A stretch of 64,000 bases of DNA, from contig BAIF02000118.1 in the NCBI GenBank assembly GCA_000509105.1, positions 78,111 through 142,110 on the forward strand, in the 5' to 3' direction. The first letter of the stretch is position 1. Each line of letters begins with the position of its first letter. The translations under genes and the position numbers were made by a program. This document shows, piece after piece, positions 40,771 through 50,944 of this stretch. This stretch comes from Clostridiales bacterium VE202-21 (GTDB taxonomy: Bacteria > Bacillota > Clostridia > Lachnospirales > Lachnospiraceae). The notes below the pieces were generated by a model. That model did not search any database. It was not told where the DNA came from and was given only the letters and a program-made list of their open reading frames with translations.

Positions 40771-40825
40771 AATGGGTACTAAAATAATCATCCAAATAAC
40801 TTAGATAACTAATTTAGTACCCATT
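40771..40825. repeat. inverted repeat with 13-bp arms
   Basis: AATGGGTACTAAA (40771-40783) and its exact complement (40813-40825), 29 bases apart, in the 300-base gap between the XRE gene and tRNA-Leu. The rest of the gap is AT-rich with nothing recognisable. Confidence 0.5.
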
Positions 40826-40910
40826 AACGCTTGTAATATCTTAATTACACCTCTGGTTACACTTCACCAAATAATATAGCAGAAGCCCCTTTCTACGGTG
40901 TTATTTTATA

Positions 40911-40994
40911 TGCGGATAGTGGGACTTGAACCCACACGAAGTCACCCCCGCAAGATTTTGAGTCTTGTGCGTCTGCCGATTCCGCCATATCCGC
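40911..40994 (-). tRNA. tRNA-Leu (anticodon CAA)
   Basis: The minus strand gives a full cloverleaf. The acceptor stem is GCGGATA/TATCCGC. The anticodon arm is CAAGA-CTCAAAA-TCTTG with CAA anticodon, reading UUG. There is a long variable arm as in class II tRNAs, and a T arm with GGTTCAAGTCC. The 3' CCA is not encoded. Confidence 0.95.
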
Positions 40995-41086
40995 TCACCG
41001 GTCTGGAATGCCTGTCTGCTTTCCAAACCGAGTTTTATATTATCATAATCCGAGCTATTTTGCAATAGTTTTTATTTATTTCCCGA

Positions 41087-42361
41087 TCATTTTCCGATCA
41101 GTTTTTTTCCAATGTCAAAACAGTCAAATGTAGCAAAATAATCTGCCGGTGTCTCAGCACGGCGGATCATCCGGGCAGTGCCGTCTTCCTTCAGAAGGAT
41201 CTCCGCTGACCTTAACTTCCCGTTGTAGTTATACCCCATAGAAAATCCATGCGCCCCTGTATCGTGAATCACCAGATAGTCTCCCATCTCGATCTCCGGA
41301 AGCATTCTGTCAATGGCAAACTTATCATTATTTTCGCAGAGCGAACCCGTCACATCATACTTGTGGTCGCACGGCCAGTCTTCTTTCCCCATAACCGTAA
41401 TATGGTGATAGGCTCCGTACATTGCCGGACGCATAAGGTTTACCGCACATGCATCCACGCCGATGTACTCCTTGTGGGTATGCTTTTCATGGATTGCCTT
41501 TGTCACAAGACAGCCGTAAGGCCCCATCATATAACGTCCCAGCTCGGTATAAATGGCCACATCGCCCATGCCCGCAGGAACAAGTACTTCCTCGTATACC
41601 CTGCGCACGCCGTCCCCGATCATACGGATATCATTCGGCTCCTGGTCTGGTTTGTAAGGAATCCCAATCCCACCGGAGAGATTGATAAATCTGATATGCA
41701 CGCCGGTCTCCTTCTGCAGCCGCACAGCCTGTTCAAAAAGCACCTTCGCCAGCATCGGATAATACTCGTTAGTAACTGTATTGCTCGCCAGAAATGCATG
41801 AATCCCAAACTCTTTCGCTCCTTTTTCTTTTAAGATCCGAAAGGCCTCGGACATCTGGGGCGTTGTCATGCCGTATTTAGAATCCCCCGGATTGTCCATA
41901 ATATCATTGCTGATCTTGAACAGGCCGCCCGGATTATAACGGCAGCTGATCACCTCGGGAATATGCCCGATCGTCTGCTCCAGAAACTCAATATGTGTAA
42001 TATCGTCCAGATTGATAATTGCCCCCAGTTTATCCGCCAGAATAAACTCTTCTGCAGGAGTATCATTGGAGGAAAACATAATATCCTCCCCGCGGATTCC
42101 TACGGCGTCAGAGAGCAACAGTTCCGTATAGGAGGAGCAGTCGCATCCGCAGCCGTATTCTTTCAATATATCAATGAGAAACGGATTCGGCGTCGCCTTA
42201 ACAGCGAAATATTCTTTATATCCCGGGTTCCATGAAAAAGCCTCCTTCAAGGCCTTCACGTTCTCCCGTATCCCCCTCTCATCATAAAGGTGAAAAGGTG
42301 TAGGAAATTCTTTCACAATCTCATCCAGCTGTGCTTTCGTTACAAATGGTTCTTTTTTCAT
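41087..42361 (-). CDS. lysA: diaminopimelate decarboxylase-family enzyme
   Basis: A 424-residue fold III PLP decarboxylase. The PLP lysine is in YFAVKATPNP, the glycine loop in INLSGGIGIPY, and the substrate-side Cys in GSLCENNDK. It most likely makes lysine from meso-diaminopimelate. It differs somewhat from textbook LysA in length and loops, so a related decarboxylase is not excluded. Its start overlaps the stop of a TrmB-type regulator by four bases, suggesting control by that protein. Confidence 0.88.
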   Translation of the reverse strand: MKKEPFVTKAQLDEIVKEFPTPFHLYDERGIRENVKALKEAFSWNPGYKEYFAVKATPNPFLIDILKEYGCGCDCSSYTELLLSDAVGIRGEDIMFSSNDTPAEEFILADKLGAIINLDDITHIEFLEQTIGHIPEVISCRYNPGGLFKISNDIMDNPGDSKYGMTTPQMSEAFRILKEKGAKEFGIHAFLASNTVTNEYYPMLAKVLFEQAVRLQKETGVHIRFINLSGGIGIPYKPDQEPNDIRMIGDGVRRVYEEVLVPAGMGDVAIYTELGRYMMGPYGCLVTKAIHEKHTHKEYIGVDACAVNLMRPAMYGAYHHITVMGKEDWPCDHKYDVTGSLCENNDKFAIDRMLPEIEMGDYLVIHDTGAHGFSMGYNYNGKLRSAEILLKEDGTARMIRRAETPADYFATFDCFDIGKKLIGK

Positions 42362-43071
42362 CTCTGATTCTCTCCTTTGCGCATCTCAATTAATTTTATC
42401 TCATTGGCCAAAGCCGTCTTGAAAACCATTACAAAATTGTTCTGTCCCGAATACAGGCAGGTATTCAGACTCCCCGCCCCATATTCCCCAGACAATACAT
42501 ACTTTGAATCCGTGATCAGCCCGATCTGCCATCCCTTATCTCCGGTAACATAAACGGTAGCCCCATCCATGAAATACTCCCCGTCGGTAATAACCACCAC
42601 CTTCTTCCCCGCAGCAGCCAGCCGCTTCGTCTCCCCTTCAAACTTCCGCAGAATCTGCACCGAACAGGAAATATAAACCCGCTCCCGTACACTCATCAAA
42701 AGATTCCGTATCTTATCCTCAATGTTCCCTTCCCCTTCAATAGTAATATACCCTTCTTCCTCCACAGGTTCAACAGGAAGATTCTTCACCATCCAATCCT
42801 CTTCCGCCTTCATCCTGCGAATACAATTCTCACAAAACTCCTCCAGAGCAACCGGAATATACCGCTTCGCAGACTCTTCCACCAAATAAGCCGCCCCTTT
42901 CTCCACAAGGCCTGCCAGCGAACTATAGGCATTAGACCGCGAAATCCCGGCCTCCTTAGCCACCTCATACCCCGTCTGCTTCCCCTTAACCAAAAGCGTC
43001 CAGTAAACAAGAGCTTCCTGTCTGGTAACACCAAAATGCATCAGATACTCAACAAACCTCGCATCCCCCAT
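42358..43071 (-). CDS. TrmB-family transcription regulator
   Basis: A regulator of about 237 residues (ATG 43071; longer readings to 43116 lack a ribosome site). The N-terminal winged helix (FGVTRQEALVYWTLLVKGKQTGYEVAKEAGISRSNAYSSLAGLVEKG) matches the TrmB sugar-specific group. A C-terminal PLD-like domain (VYISCSVQILRKFEGETKRLAAAGKKVVVITDGEYFMD) follows. TrmB proteins usually sense sugars, but this one is coupled to lysA, so its ligand may be an amino acid. Confidence 0.85.
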   Translation of the reverse strand: MGDARFVEYLMHFGVTRQEALVYWTLLVKGKQTGYEVAKEAGISRSNAYSSLAGLVEKGAAYLVEESAKRYIPVALEEFCENCIRRMKAEEDWMVKNLPVEPVEEEGYITIEGEGNIEDKIRNLLMSVRERVYISCSVQILRKFEGETKRLAAAGKKVVVITDGEYFMDGATVYVTGDKGWQIGLITDSKYVLSGEYGAGSLNTCLYSGQNNFVMVFKTALANEIKLIEMRKGENQR

Positions 43072-43136
43072 CCCATCACTTCCAATCTCTCCTGCCCTAT
43101 ACCAAAGCATTTTCAATAGTAGTACTTTATAGGAAC

Positions 43137-43166
43137 ACTATACTCCACTCCCCCGCCCCCTGTCAA
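43137..43166 (-). promoter_or_regulatory. promoter of the TrmB-lysA pair
   Basis: TTGACA (43166-43161) and TATAGT (43142-43137), 18 bases apart on the minus strand. The spacer is almost all G and C, and a start near 43130 gives a leader of about 60 bases. Confidence 0.7.
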
Positions 43167-43430
43167 CCCCAAACCACCAGAATACAAACATTTATAAAAT
43201 AGTCAAGCACTGCCCCCAATAAATCACACCTTCTAATGCATCGAATAATAATCAACTTACTGTTAATCTAACCTTATTTTTCTCTGTACCAGCACTGTCT
43301 TACGTAAATCCCTAACCCTCTCCGACAGAAAACACCCCAGAAAAATTTGAACCGCGAAGCCAGTTCAAATTCGCCGCCCCCGCCAGGATCCCCCGTGGAG
43401 ACGGTTCTTTCTGCCGATTTGAAGCACGCA

Positions 43431-43476
43431 GCCCGCCGCAAGCGTGACAGCTGGGACTGCCACGCTTGCGGCGGGC
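43431..43476. repeat. GC-rich 16-bp perfect stem-loop after pyk
   Basis: GCCCGCCGCAAGCGTG (43431-43446) is perfectly complementary to 43461-43476 across a 14-base loop. There is no T-run on the pyk strand. A smaller ATTTGAAC/GTTCAAAT hairpin lies nearby at about 43346-43371. The 43167-43430 remainder holds no supported gene. Confidence 0.6.
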
Positions 43477-43510
43477 GTACTTTCATCGTCCCGCATCCGT
43501 CCCCAAAATC

Positions 43511-44947
43511 TTACTCGATCGTAGCAATCCTCATCATGTTGCTAACCCCGCTTTTTTCTTTCTTCACACTAGGTGAAGGTATCCCCGCCGTCAATACGAC
43601 TACATCGCCCACTTCGATATACTGCTTCACAAGCGCCAGCTCGATTGCCCCGTCACAGATATCCTCCGTGGTATCGAATTCCAAAGACTTCAGCGGCCTT
43701 ACGCCCCAGTAGATCGACATCCTCCGCAGAGTCCTCTCATTCGGAGTCACACCCAGTATCTCCTGCCTGGGTTTCAGATTGGAAACCACCCTTGCCGTAG
43801 CACCGGACACGGAGGGCGTAATAATGCATTTGGCATTCAGGTTCGCCGCTGCCAGCACGGAAGAATATCCGATTGCACTGGACACGCCGCTGCGAAGATG
43901 ATCCCCGGCCTTTTCCAGCATGGTCTCATAATCCAGATGCTGCTCCGTATTCTCGATAATATGCACCATCATCTGCAGAGCCTCCACGGGATATTTCCCC
44001 TGTGCGGTCTCTCCTGAGAGCATGACAGCATCTGTACCGTCATAGACTGCATTTGCCACGTCTGTAACCTCGGCCCTTGTAGGACGCGGATTGCGGATCA
44101 TGGAGTCCAGCATCTGGGTTGCGGTAATAACGGTCTTGAAATTATTGTTACACTTCTGGATCATCATCTTCTGCAGATACGGAACTTCCTCTGCGGGAAT
44201 CTCCACGCCCAAGTCTCCGCGGGCTACCATAATCCCGTCCGCAGCGCGTATGATTTCATCGATATTCTGTATCCCCTCTGCATTCTCTATCTTGGCGATG
44301 ATCGGAATAAACGGAGCATCCAGTTCCTTCAAAAAGGCTCTGATCTCCAGCACGCATTCTGCATTTCTGACAAAGGATGCGGCAATAAAGTCTACATCCT
44401 GCTCGACGCCGAATTTAATATCCTCTTTATCCTTATCTGTGATTGCCGGAAGCCTGACCGGTACATTCGGCACGTTCACGCCTTTGCGTTCTCCCAACTC
44501 CCCTCCATTGATAACGGTACAGATGATATCCCGCTCTGTTTTGCTCACAACCTCCAGCCCTATCAGGCCGTCATCGATCAGTATAATTTTCCCTTTATCC
44601 ACGTCTTCCACAAGTCCCCTGTAGGTGATGGATACTTTCTTATTGCTGCCCTCTATCTCATCAATCGTCAAAGTAAACGTGCTTCCGGTTTCAAGCTGCA
44701 CCTTTTTCCCGTCTTTCAGCACTCCGGTACGTATCTCAGGCCCTTTTGTGTCCAGAAGGATCGCCGTATTTGCCCGTTCCTCCTCGCGCAGCTGCTTCAG
44801 CATGTCCATTCTGCTTTTATGCTCTGCATGGTCACCATGTGAAAAATTAAACCTGGCAACATCCATGCCGTTTTTGATCAGCGTCCGCATTAGTTCTCTG
44901 TCATTCGTATTAGGCCCCATTGTACATACTACTTTTGTTTTCTTCAT
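43511..44947 (-). CDS. pyk: pyruvate kinase
   Basis: A 478-residue enzyme converting phosphoenolpyruvate and ADP to pyruvate and ATP. TKVVCTMGPNTND, ARFNFSHGDH, DTKGPEIRTG, the K-containing IIAKIENAEGIQNIDEI and MVARGDLGVEIPAEEV are clear. It is the short form without the extra C-terminal PEP-utiliser domain. ATG 44947 follows AAGGAGAC. It lies directly after the rhomboid-like gene (gap about 45 bases). Confidence 0.97.
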   Translation of the reverse strand: MKKTKVVCTMGPNTNDRELMRTLIKNGMDVARFNFSHGDHAEHKSRMDMLKQLREEERANTAILLDTKGPEIRTGVLKDGKKVQLETGSTFTLTIDEIEGSNKKVSITYRGLVEDVDKGKIILIDDGLIGLEVVSKTERDIICTVINGGELGERKGVNVPNVPVRLPAITDKDKEDIKFGVEQDVDFIAASFVRNAECVLEIRAFLKELDAPFIPIIAKIENAEGIQNIDEIIRAADGIMVARGDLGVEIPAEEVPYLQKMMIQKCNNNFKTVITATQMLDSMIRNPRPTRAEVTDVANAVYDGTDAVMLSGETAQGKYPVEALQMMVHIIENTEQHLDYETMLEKAGDHLRSGVSSAIGYSSVLAAANLNAKCIITPSVSGATARVVSNLKPRQEILGVTPNERTLRRMSIYWGVRPLKSLEFDTTEDICDGAIELALVKQYIEVGDVVVLTAGIPSPSVKKEKSGVSNMMRIATIE

Positions 44948-44992
44948 TTTATGTCTCCTTCTTGATATATCAATAAAACCAGTCAATACCGC

Positions 44993-45820
44993 TTACTGTA
45001 CATGCTGGTGTGTAAACAAATGATCCTGGCAGTATTCATAATTCCCCTTGCATTTTGAACAAAACCTGAACTCCAGAGTCGGATCATCCAGCTCTGTACG
45101 GCCGCACACCGCACATCTGTGACGTGCGCCGTTGGGGTATGTCATATGGGGGCGGGACTGTTTTTTGAAGTCTGCTTTTCTTTTCTTCTCCTTTGGAGTA
45201 TATGGCTTCACATTCCTGCTGGACAGGAAGAACACCACAAAATTTAAAAGGGATGCAATGATTACAATCCGCGTCGCTATATTGCCCCTTACCAGAGAAT
45301 ACAGGATAATCGCCCCATAAACATATGCCATCCACTTCATCTTAATGGGAAGAATAAAATACAGGAGCAGCTCCATATTCGGATAGCTGACCGCAAATGC
45401 CAGGAAAATTGACATATTAATGTAATATGTGCTGAAGGCTCCGCCCAGGCCTACCATGCCGCCTGTGATCAGATACAGCACAAATGCCCCGATTACCGTA
45501 AAAAGAATACCTGAAAAAATGTATACATTATACCGGAACGATCCCCATGCACGCTCCAGCGCAGTTCCAAGAGAATAGTACAGCAGCGCCATAATGACAA
45601 GTGTAAATATGCTGCCGCTGGGCGCTATCAAGACCCAGGAAATCAGTCTCCATACCTGCCCCTGCAGGATCATTCCCGGCTCCAATGTCAGCATGTACTG
45701 CAGGTTTGGCACAAACATCCTGATACCATACCCGATCACATAACCGCCGATCAGGTACATCGTCAGGTTGTGTATGGCATAACGTCCGAACTTTCTTTCT
45801 AACTTATTTAACCAATTCAA
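44993..45820 (-). CDS. rhomboid-like membrane protein with C-terminal zinc ribbon
   Basis: A 275-residue protein. The first 200 residues hold about six membrane helices in a rhomboid/derlin-like order (LEPGMILQGQVWRLISWVLIAP resembles the WR motif of rhomboids). The protease serine motif GxSG and the TM6 histidine are not seen (GLGGAFSTYY, NFVVFFLSS), so it is probably an inactive relative. The cytoplasmic tail ends in a CAVC-CSKC zinc ribbon (about 245-270). It is encoded just before pyk. The role is unknown; a membrane-protein chaperone or adaptor is one possibility. Confidence 0.75.
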   Translation of the reverse strand: MNWLNKLERKFGRYAIHNLTMYLIGGYVIGYGIRMFVPNLQYMLTLEPGMILQGQVWRLISWVLIAPSGSIFTLVIMALLYYSLGTALERAWGSFRYNVYIFSGILFTVIGAFVLYLITGGMVGLGGAFSTYYINMSIFLAFAVSYPNMELLLYFILPIKMKWMAYVYGAIILYSLVRGNIATRIVIIASLLNFVVFFLSSRNVKPYTPKEKKRKADFKKQSRPHMTYPNGARHRCAVCGRTELDDPTLEFRFCSKCKGNYEYCQDHLFTHQHVQ

Positions 45821-45979
45821 TGATCATCTACTCCTTATAATTTTTTTACTGTTACATGAAGTAATTGTACAGTCCTGCCGAGTGTTTGTCAAACATATGT
45901 TAGCTTTTTTAACTTTAGGAATTTGTTAAATATTATAAACTTTGTCCGAATATTCCAGCAGCCCGCTTAATAATAACAA

Positions 45980-46008
45980 TTGTCTTTTTTTCGATCATGT
46001 CGTATAAT
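45980..46008 (+). promoter_or_regulatory. promoter of the dehydratase activase gene
   Basis: TTGTCT (45980-45985) and TATAAT (46003-46008) are 17 bases apart. An inverted repeat TAATGTAA / TTACATTA (46005-46012 and 46032-46039) overlaps the -10 and early leader and could be an operator. Confidence 0.7.
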
Positions 46009-46087
46009 GTAAATTGTTGTAAAAACATAAATTACATTAAATAAGAAGTAACTGACATATAATGCTTCAAAGGATGAGGGAAATACT

Positions 46088-49000
46088 ATGAATATAAACG
46101 ATTTACATACTTTGGGAATTGATATTGGCTCCACTACGGTTAAGATTGCAATCCTGAACAGTGACAATGAAGTGCTTTTTTCCGATTATGAGCGGCATTA
46201 CGCAAATATACAGGAGACGCTTTCCGACCTGCTGGGAAGAGCCATTTACAAACTGGGGCCCATCCGTGTCTCACCGGTTATCACCGGTTCCGGCGGCCTG
46301 ACACTGGCGAAACATTTGGCAGTTCCTTTTGTCCAGGAGGTAATCGCGGTCTCTACCGCTCTGCAGGATTATGCTCCGCAGACGGATGTGGCTATCGAAC
46401 TGGGCGGCGAGGATGCCAAGATTATTTATTTTGAAGGCGGCAGTGTGGAACAGCGTATGAACGGCGTATGCGCCGGGGGTACGGGTTCCTTTATCGACCA
46501 GATGGCTTCTCTTTTACAGACCGATGCCGCCGCTTAAATGATTACGCCAAGAATTATAAGGCTCTGTATTCGATTGCCGCACGCTGCGGCGTATTTGCAA
46601 AATCGGATATCCAGCCCTTGATTAATGAGGCGCTGCCAAGGAAGACCTGGCGGCCTCTATTTTCCAGGCGGTGGTAAACCAGACAATCAGCGGACTTGCA
46701 TGCGGGAAGCCTATCCGCGGACATGTCGCGTTTCTGGGCGGCCCGCTTCATTTCCTTTCGGAGCTGCGAACCGCTTTTGTACGTACCCTGAAGCTGGACG
46801 ATGAGCATACGATTGCTCCGGGGCACTCCCATCTGTTTGCAGCCATCGGCTCCGCGCTCAGTTCTAAGAAAGATGTCAATGTAGCGCTCCGTGAACTCCA
46901 GGAGCGCCTTGCCGGCAAGATCAAGATGGAATTTGAAGTAGACCGGATGGAGCCGCTCTTCGCCACAACGACGGAATACGACGCTTTTATCGAGCGTCAT
47001 GCAAAACACGAGGTGCCCGTCAAAGATCTTGCCTCCTACCAGGGAAAGGCTTTTCTCGGAATTGACGCGGGATCCACAACGACTAAGGCCGCCCTGGTCG
47101 GGGAGGATGGAACTCTTCTGTACTCATTTTATAACAATAACGAAGGGGATCCGCTCGGAACCACAATCCGCGCCATCAAGGATATCTACAGCCAGCTGCC
47201 GGAGGGTGTGGACATTGTACACTCCTGTTCCACCGGCTACGGCGAAGCTCTGATCAAGGCCGCCCTTCTTCTGGACGAAGGGGAGGTGGAGACCGTATCA
47301 CACTATTATGCTGCCTCTTTCTTTGAACCGGATGTGGACTGCATCCTGGACATCGGCGGACAGGATATGAAGTGCATCAAGATCAAGAACCAGACCGTAG
47401 ACAGCGTACAGCTCAACGAAGCCTGCTCTTCCGGCTGCGGCTCCTTTATCGAAACCTTTGCAAAGTCCCTGAATTATTCGGTGGAGGATTTTGCACAGGA
47501 AGCTTTGTATGCAAAAAATCCCATCGACCTCGGCACACGCTGCACCGTATTTATGAATTCCAAAGTAAAGCAGGCCCAGAAGGAAGGGGCTGAGGTAGCC
47601 GATATTTCCGCCGGTCTTGCTTATTCTGTCATTAAAAATGCACTGTTTAAGGTAATTAAGGTTTCTGATGCCTCTGAGCTTGGAAACCATATTGTGGTGC
47701 AGGGAGGAACTTTTTACAATAATGCCGTGCTGCGGAGCTTTGAAAAGATCGCAGACTGCGAAGCAATCCGTCCGGATATCGCCGGTATCATGGGCGCGTT
47801 CGGGGCCGCCCTGATTGCCAGGGAACGCTATGTGGAGTGCGAAGGTACTACCATGCTCCCAATTGATGAGATCGAGGCCCTGGAGTATACCACTACCATG
47901 ACCAAATGCAAGGGCTGCACAAATAACTGCCGCCTGACCATTAACCATTTCAGCGGAAACCGCAGATTTATAATAGGGAACCGCTGTGAAAAGGGACTTG
48001 GAAGAGAAAAGTCCGTCAATAAACTGCCGAACTTGTTCGACTACAAGAGCGAGCGTTATTTCGGCTATACACCGCTGGAAGATACAGAGGCAAAGCGCGG
48101 CGCCATCGGAATTCCCCGGGTGCTCAATATGTATGAGAATTACCCGTTCTGGTTTACCTTCTTTACCAGACTGGGGTTCCGGGTTGTGCTCTCCCCCGCT
48201 TCAACGCGGAAGATTTATGAGCTTGGAATCGAATCCATTCCGAGTGAATCCGAATGCTATCCGGCCAAGCTGGCCCACGGCCATATCCAGTGGCTGATTG
48301 ACCAGGGAGTGCAGCATATCTTCTACCCTTCCGTTCCATATGAGCGGAATGAATTTGAAGACGCGAACAACCATTATAACTGCCCGATCGTAACCTCTTA
48401 TCCTGAAAATATCAAGAATAATATGGATGCGATTGTTAACGGGGAAGTAGATTTTATCCACCCGTTCCTCTCCTTCCAGAGCGAGGAGACATTACATAGC
48501 AGGCTGACAGAAGAGCTTTCCGGCAAGTTCTCCATCCCGGAGGGCGAGATCCGCACCGCCGTCCACGAAGCCTGGACGGAGATGACTGCCTGCCGCGAGG
48601 ATATGAAGCGAAAAGGGGAAGAAACCATCCGCTTCCTGGATGAGACGGGAAACCGTGGAATCGTACTTGCAGGCCGTCCTTATCACATTGACCCGGAAGT
48701 AAATCACGGACTGCCGGAGCTGATCAATTCCTATAACATAGCCGTTCTCACAGAGGACTCTGTCTCCCATCTCCAGCAGGTGGAAAGACCGCTCAATGTT
48801 ATGGATCAGTGGATGTATCACTCACGGCTCTATGCCGCCGCCAATTATGTGAAAACGAAAGATAATCTGGACCTGATCCAGCTGAACTCCTTCGGATGCG
48901 GACTGGATGCGGTTACAACCGACCAGGTTGCAGAGATCCTGACCCGTTCGGATAAAATATATACCTCCCTAAAGATAGACGAGGTCAACAACCTAGGGGC

Positions 49001-50402
49001 GGCCAGAATCCGCGTGCGTTCACTGCTTGCAGCGATCCGTGTCAGGGAGCAGCGCAAAACGAAACGGGAGATTCATCCTGCCTCCATTGAAAAGGTGCCG
49101 TTTACAAAGGAAATGAGAAAGACCCACACCATTCTCTGCCCGCAGATGTCACCGATGCATTTTGATCTGCTGGAACCTGCATTCCAGGCATCCGGCTACA
49201 AAGTGGAGGTACTGCCCAATGACAATAAACAGGCAGTAGATGTGGGGCTCAAATATGTAAACAATGACGCCTGCTACCCATCTCTGATGGTTGTAGGGCA
49301 GATCATGGAAGCCATTTTATCCGGGAAATACGATACGGACCACCTGGCAGTCATCATCAGCCAGACCGGAGGCGGGTGCCGTGCATCCAACTATATCGGC
49401 TTCATCCGGCGGGCATTGAAAAAGGCGGGATATGCACATATCCCCGTTATTTCCATCAATCTGAGCGGCCTGGAGGGGAACCCCGGCTTCAAGATTACCC
49501 CTGCACTTGCCCTGCGCGGCGTGTATGCGGCTACTTTGGGCGACATTTTCATGAAGTGCGTCTACCGGATGCGTCCCTATGAAAAGGTGCCCGGTACCAC
49601 GAACGCCGTTCATCAGAAATGGCTGAAGGTATGTAAAGAATTTGTATCCAGCGGCTATCCTTCCAGGCGCAGATTCAAAAAGCTCTGCCGGGAAATTATC
49701 CATGATTTTGATACGATCGAGACCCTGGATATCAAAAAACCCCGCGTCGGCGTCGTAGGTGAGATCTTAGTGAAGTTCCTGCCGGCCGCCAATAATCATC
49801 TTGTCGACCTTCTGGAGAGCGAAGGTGCAGAGGCCGTTGTACCGGATCTGCTGGACTTTTTACTGTATTGCTTCTATAACCAGAATTTCAAGGTTTCACA
49901 CCTGGGCTTCAAGAAGTCCAAGGCTACCGTGGGTAATCTCGGTATCAAGGCTGTAGAATGGTTTCGCTCACCGGCAACCAATGCGTTCCGGGACAGCCGC
50001 CATTTCGATCCGCCAGCGCATATTGAGGATCTGGCCAGAATGGCTTCCGACATCGTTTCCATCGGTAACCAGACCGGAGAGGGATGGTTCCTGACCGGGG
50101 AAATGCTGGAACTGATCCATAGCGGTGCAGGCAATATCGTGTGTACACAGCCGTTCGCCTGCCTCCCGAATCACGTGGTCGGAAAGGGCGTCATCAAGGA
50201 GCTGCGCCGTCTGTATCCGCAGTCCAATGTGGTTGCAATCGATTTTGACCCGGGCGCCAGTGAAGTGAATCAGCTGAACCGGATTAAACTCATGCTCTCC
50301 ACGGCCAATAAAAATATGGAAGCGGATGCCGAAGAAAAACAGGAGGTCCCGAGTGAGGAAGCGGCAAAGCCTGTCGGCGCCGCTGCTATGAGTGGGATCT
50401 GA
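46088..50402 (+). pseudogene. large acyl-CoA dehydratase activase-family protein, broken by two frameshifts
   Basis: Restored, this is a protein of about 1438 residues. It has two ASKHA ATPase modules (GIDIGSTTVKIAIL with GVCAGGTGSFIDQM, then GIDAGSTTTKAALV with DIGGQDMKCIKI and NEACSSGCGSFIE). A CKGCTNNC cysteine cluster and long DUF2229/HgdB-like dehydratase-type regions follow. Relatives activate 2-hydroxyacyl-CoA dehydratases by ATP-driven electron transfer from a [4Fe-4S] cluster; the role of the giant forms is unsettled. Frames break near 46530 (DAAA* for DAAGLNDY) and near 46628-46632, each fixed by one G. The rest, 46671-50402, is open. It has its own promoter and a strong terminator. 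Confidence 0.85.
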
Positions 50403-50448
50403 CAGATTGCCCATCCAAGGATGCCCGTGCCTGACGGATGCACATTAG

Positions 50449-50492
50449 GGCAGCCCCTTTATAATTGAGGGGGCTGCCTGGATTCTTTTTTT
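50449..50492 (+). terminator. terminator of the activase gene
   Basis: GGCAGCCCC (50449-50457) pairs with GGGGCTGCC (50470-50478), followed by TGGATTCTTTTTTT. Confidence 0.85.
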
Positions 50493-50496
50493 AAAA

Positions 50497-50557
50497 CAAA
50501 AAACACCTTCTTCGTGGACAAGCCGAATTTCGACCTATACGAAGAAGGTGTCTTTTT
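50497..50557 (-). terminator. terminator after the small membrane gene, bidirectional
   Basis: ACACCTTCTTCGT (50503-50515) and its complement (50539-50551) form a 13-base stem with T-runs on both sides (CTTTTTA on plus; TTTTTTGTTTT on minus). It serves the minus-strand gene ending at 50565. Confidence 0.8.
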
Positions 50558-50564
50558 ATAGAAA

Positions 50565-50825
50565 TTATTGCCTGTTTCCGCTGCCTTCTCTTCTCTGCAG
50601 AAATAAAATTCCTCCGATCAGCCCGAAAATGATTCCGGCATATGCGCCTGCACATACAATATCCACCAGTACCAGGACAATACTTTTCTGCATCAGGGCT
50701 GACGCAGCAAGGCCGAGCAGGATCGTTCCCGCCGTCCAGCAAATAATATTTGCCGCAAGATAAAGCCCCGCCGCAGATTCTTCGTCCGCATGCCTCTCAA
50801 TCAGAGTCCATAATCCTTTGTACAT
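50565..50825 (-). CDS. small membrane protein of unknown function
   Basis: 86 residues with two predicted helices (GLYLAANIICWTAGTILLGLAAS and SIVLVLVDIVCAGAYAGIIFGLIGGILFL) between a charged N-terminus and a basic tail (QRREGSGNRQ). No family recognised. A strong terminator follows, supporting a real transcript. The start is ATG with a weak site. Confidence 0.6.
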   Translation of the reverse strand: MYKGLWTLIERHADEESAAGLYLAANIICWTAGTILLGLAASALMQKSIVLVLVDIVCAGAYAGIIFGLIGGILFLQRREGSGNRQ

Positions 50826-50944
50826 ATATATCCCTCACAATCTGAACCAAATGTTTTTACTGTTGTCTCTATTGTAAGGAATCCCGGTAAAATTTATGCT
50901 TCCCGAAAAGATAAATTTCTGTAAAATATTTCAATATTTTCTAT

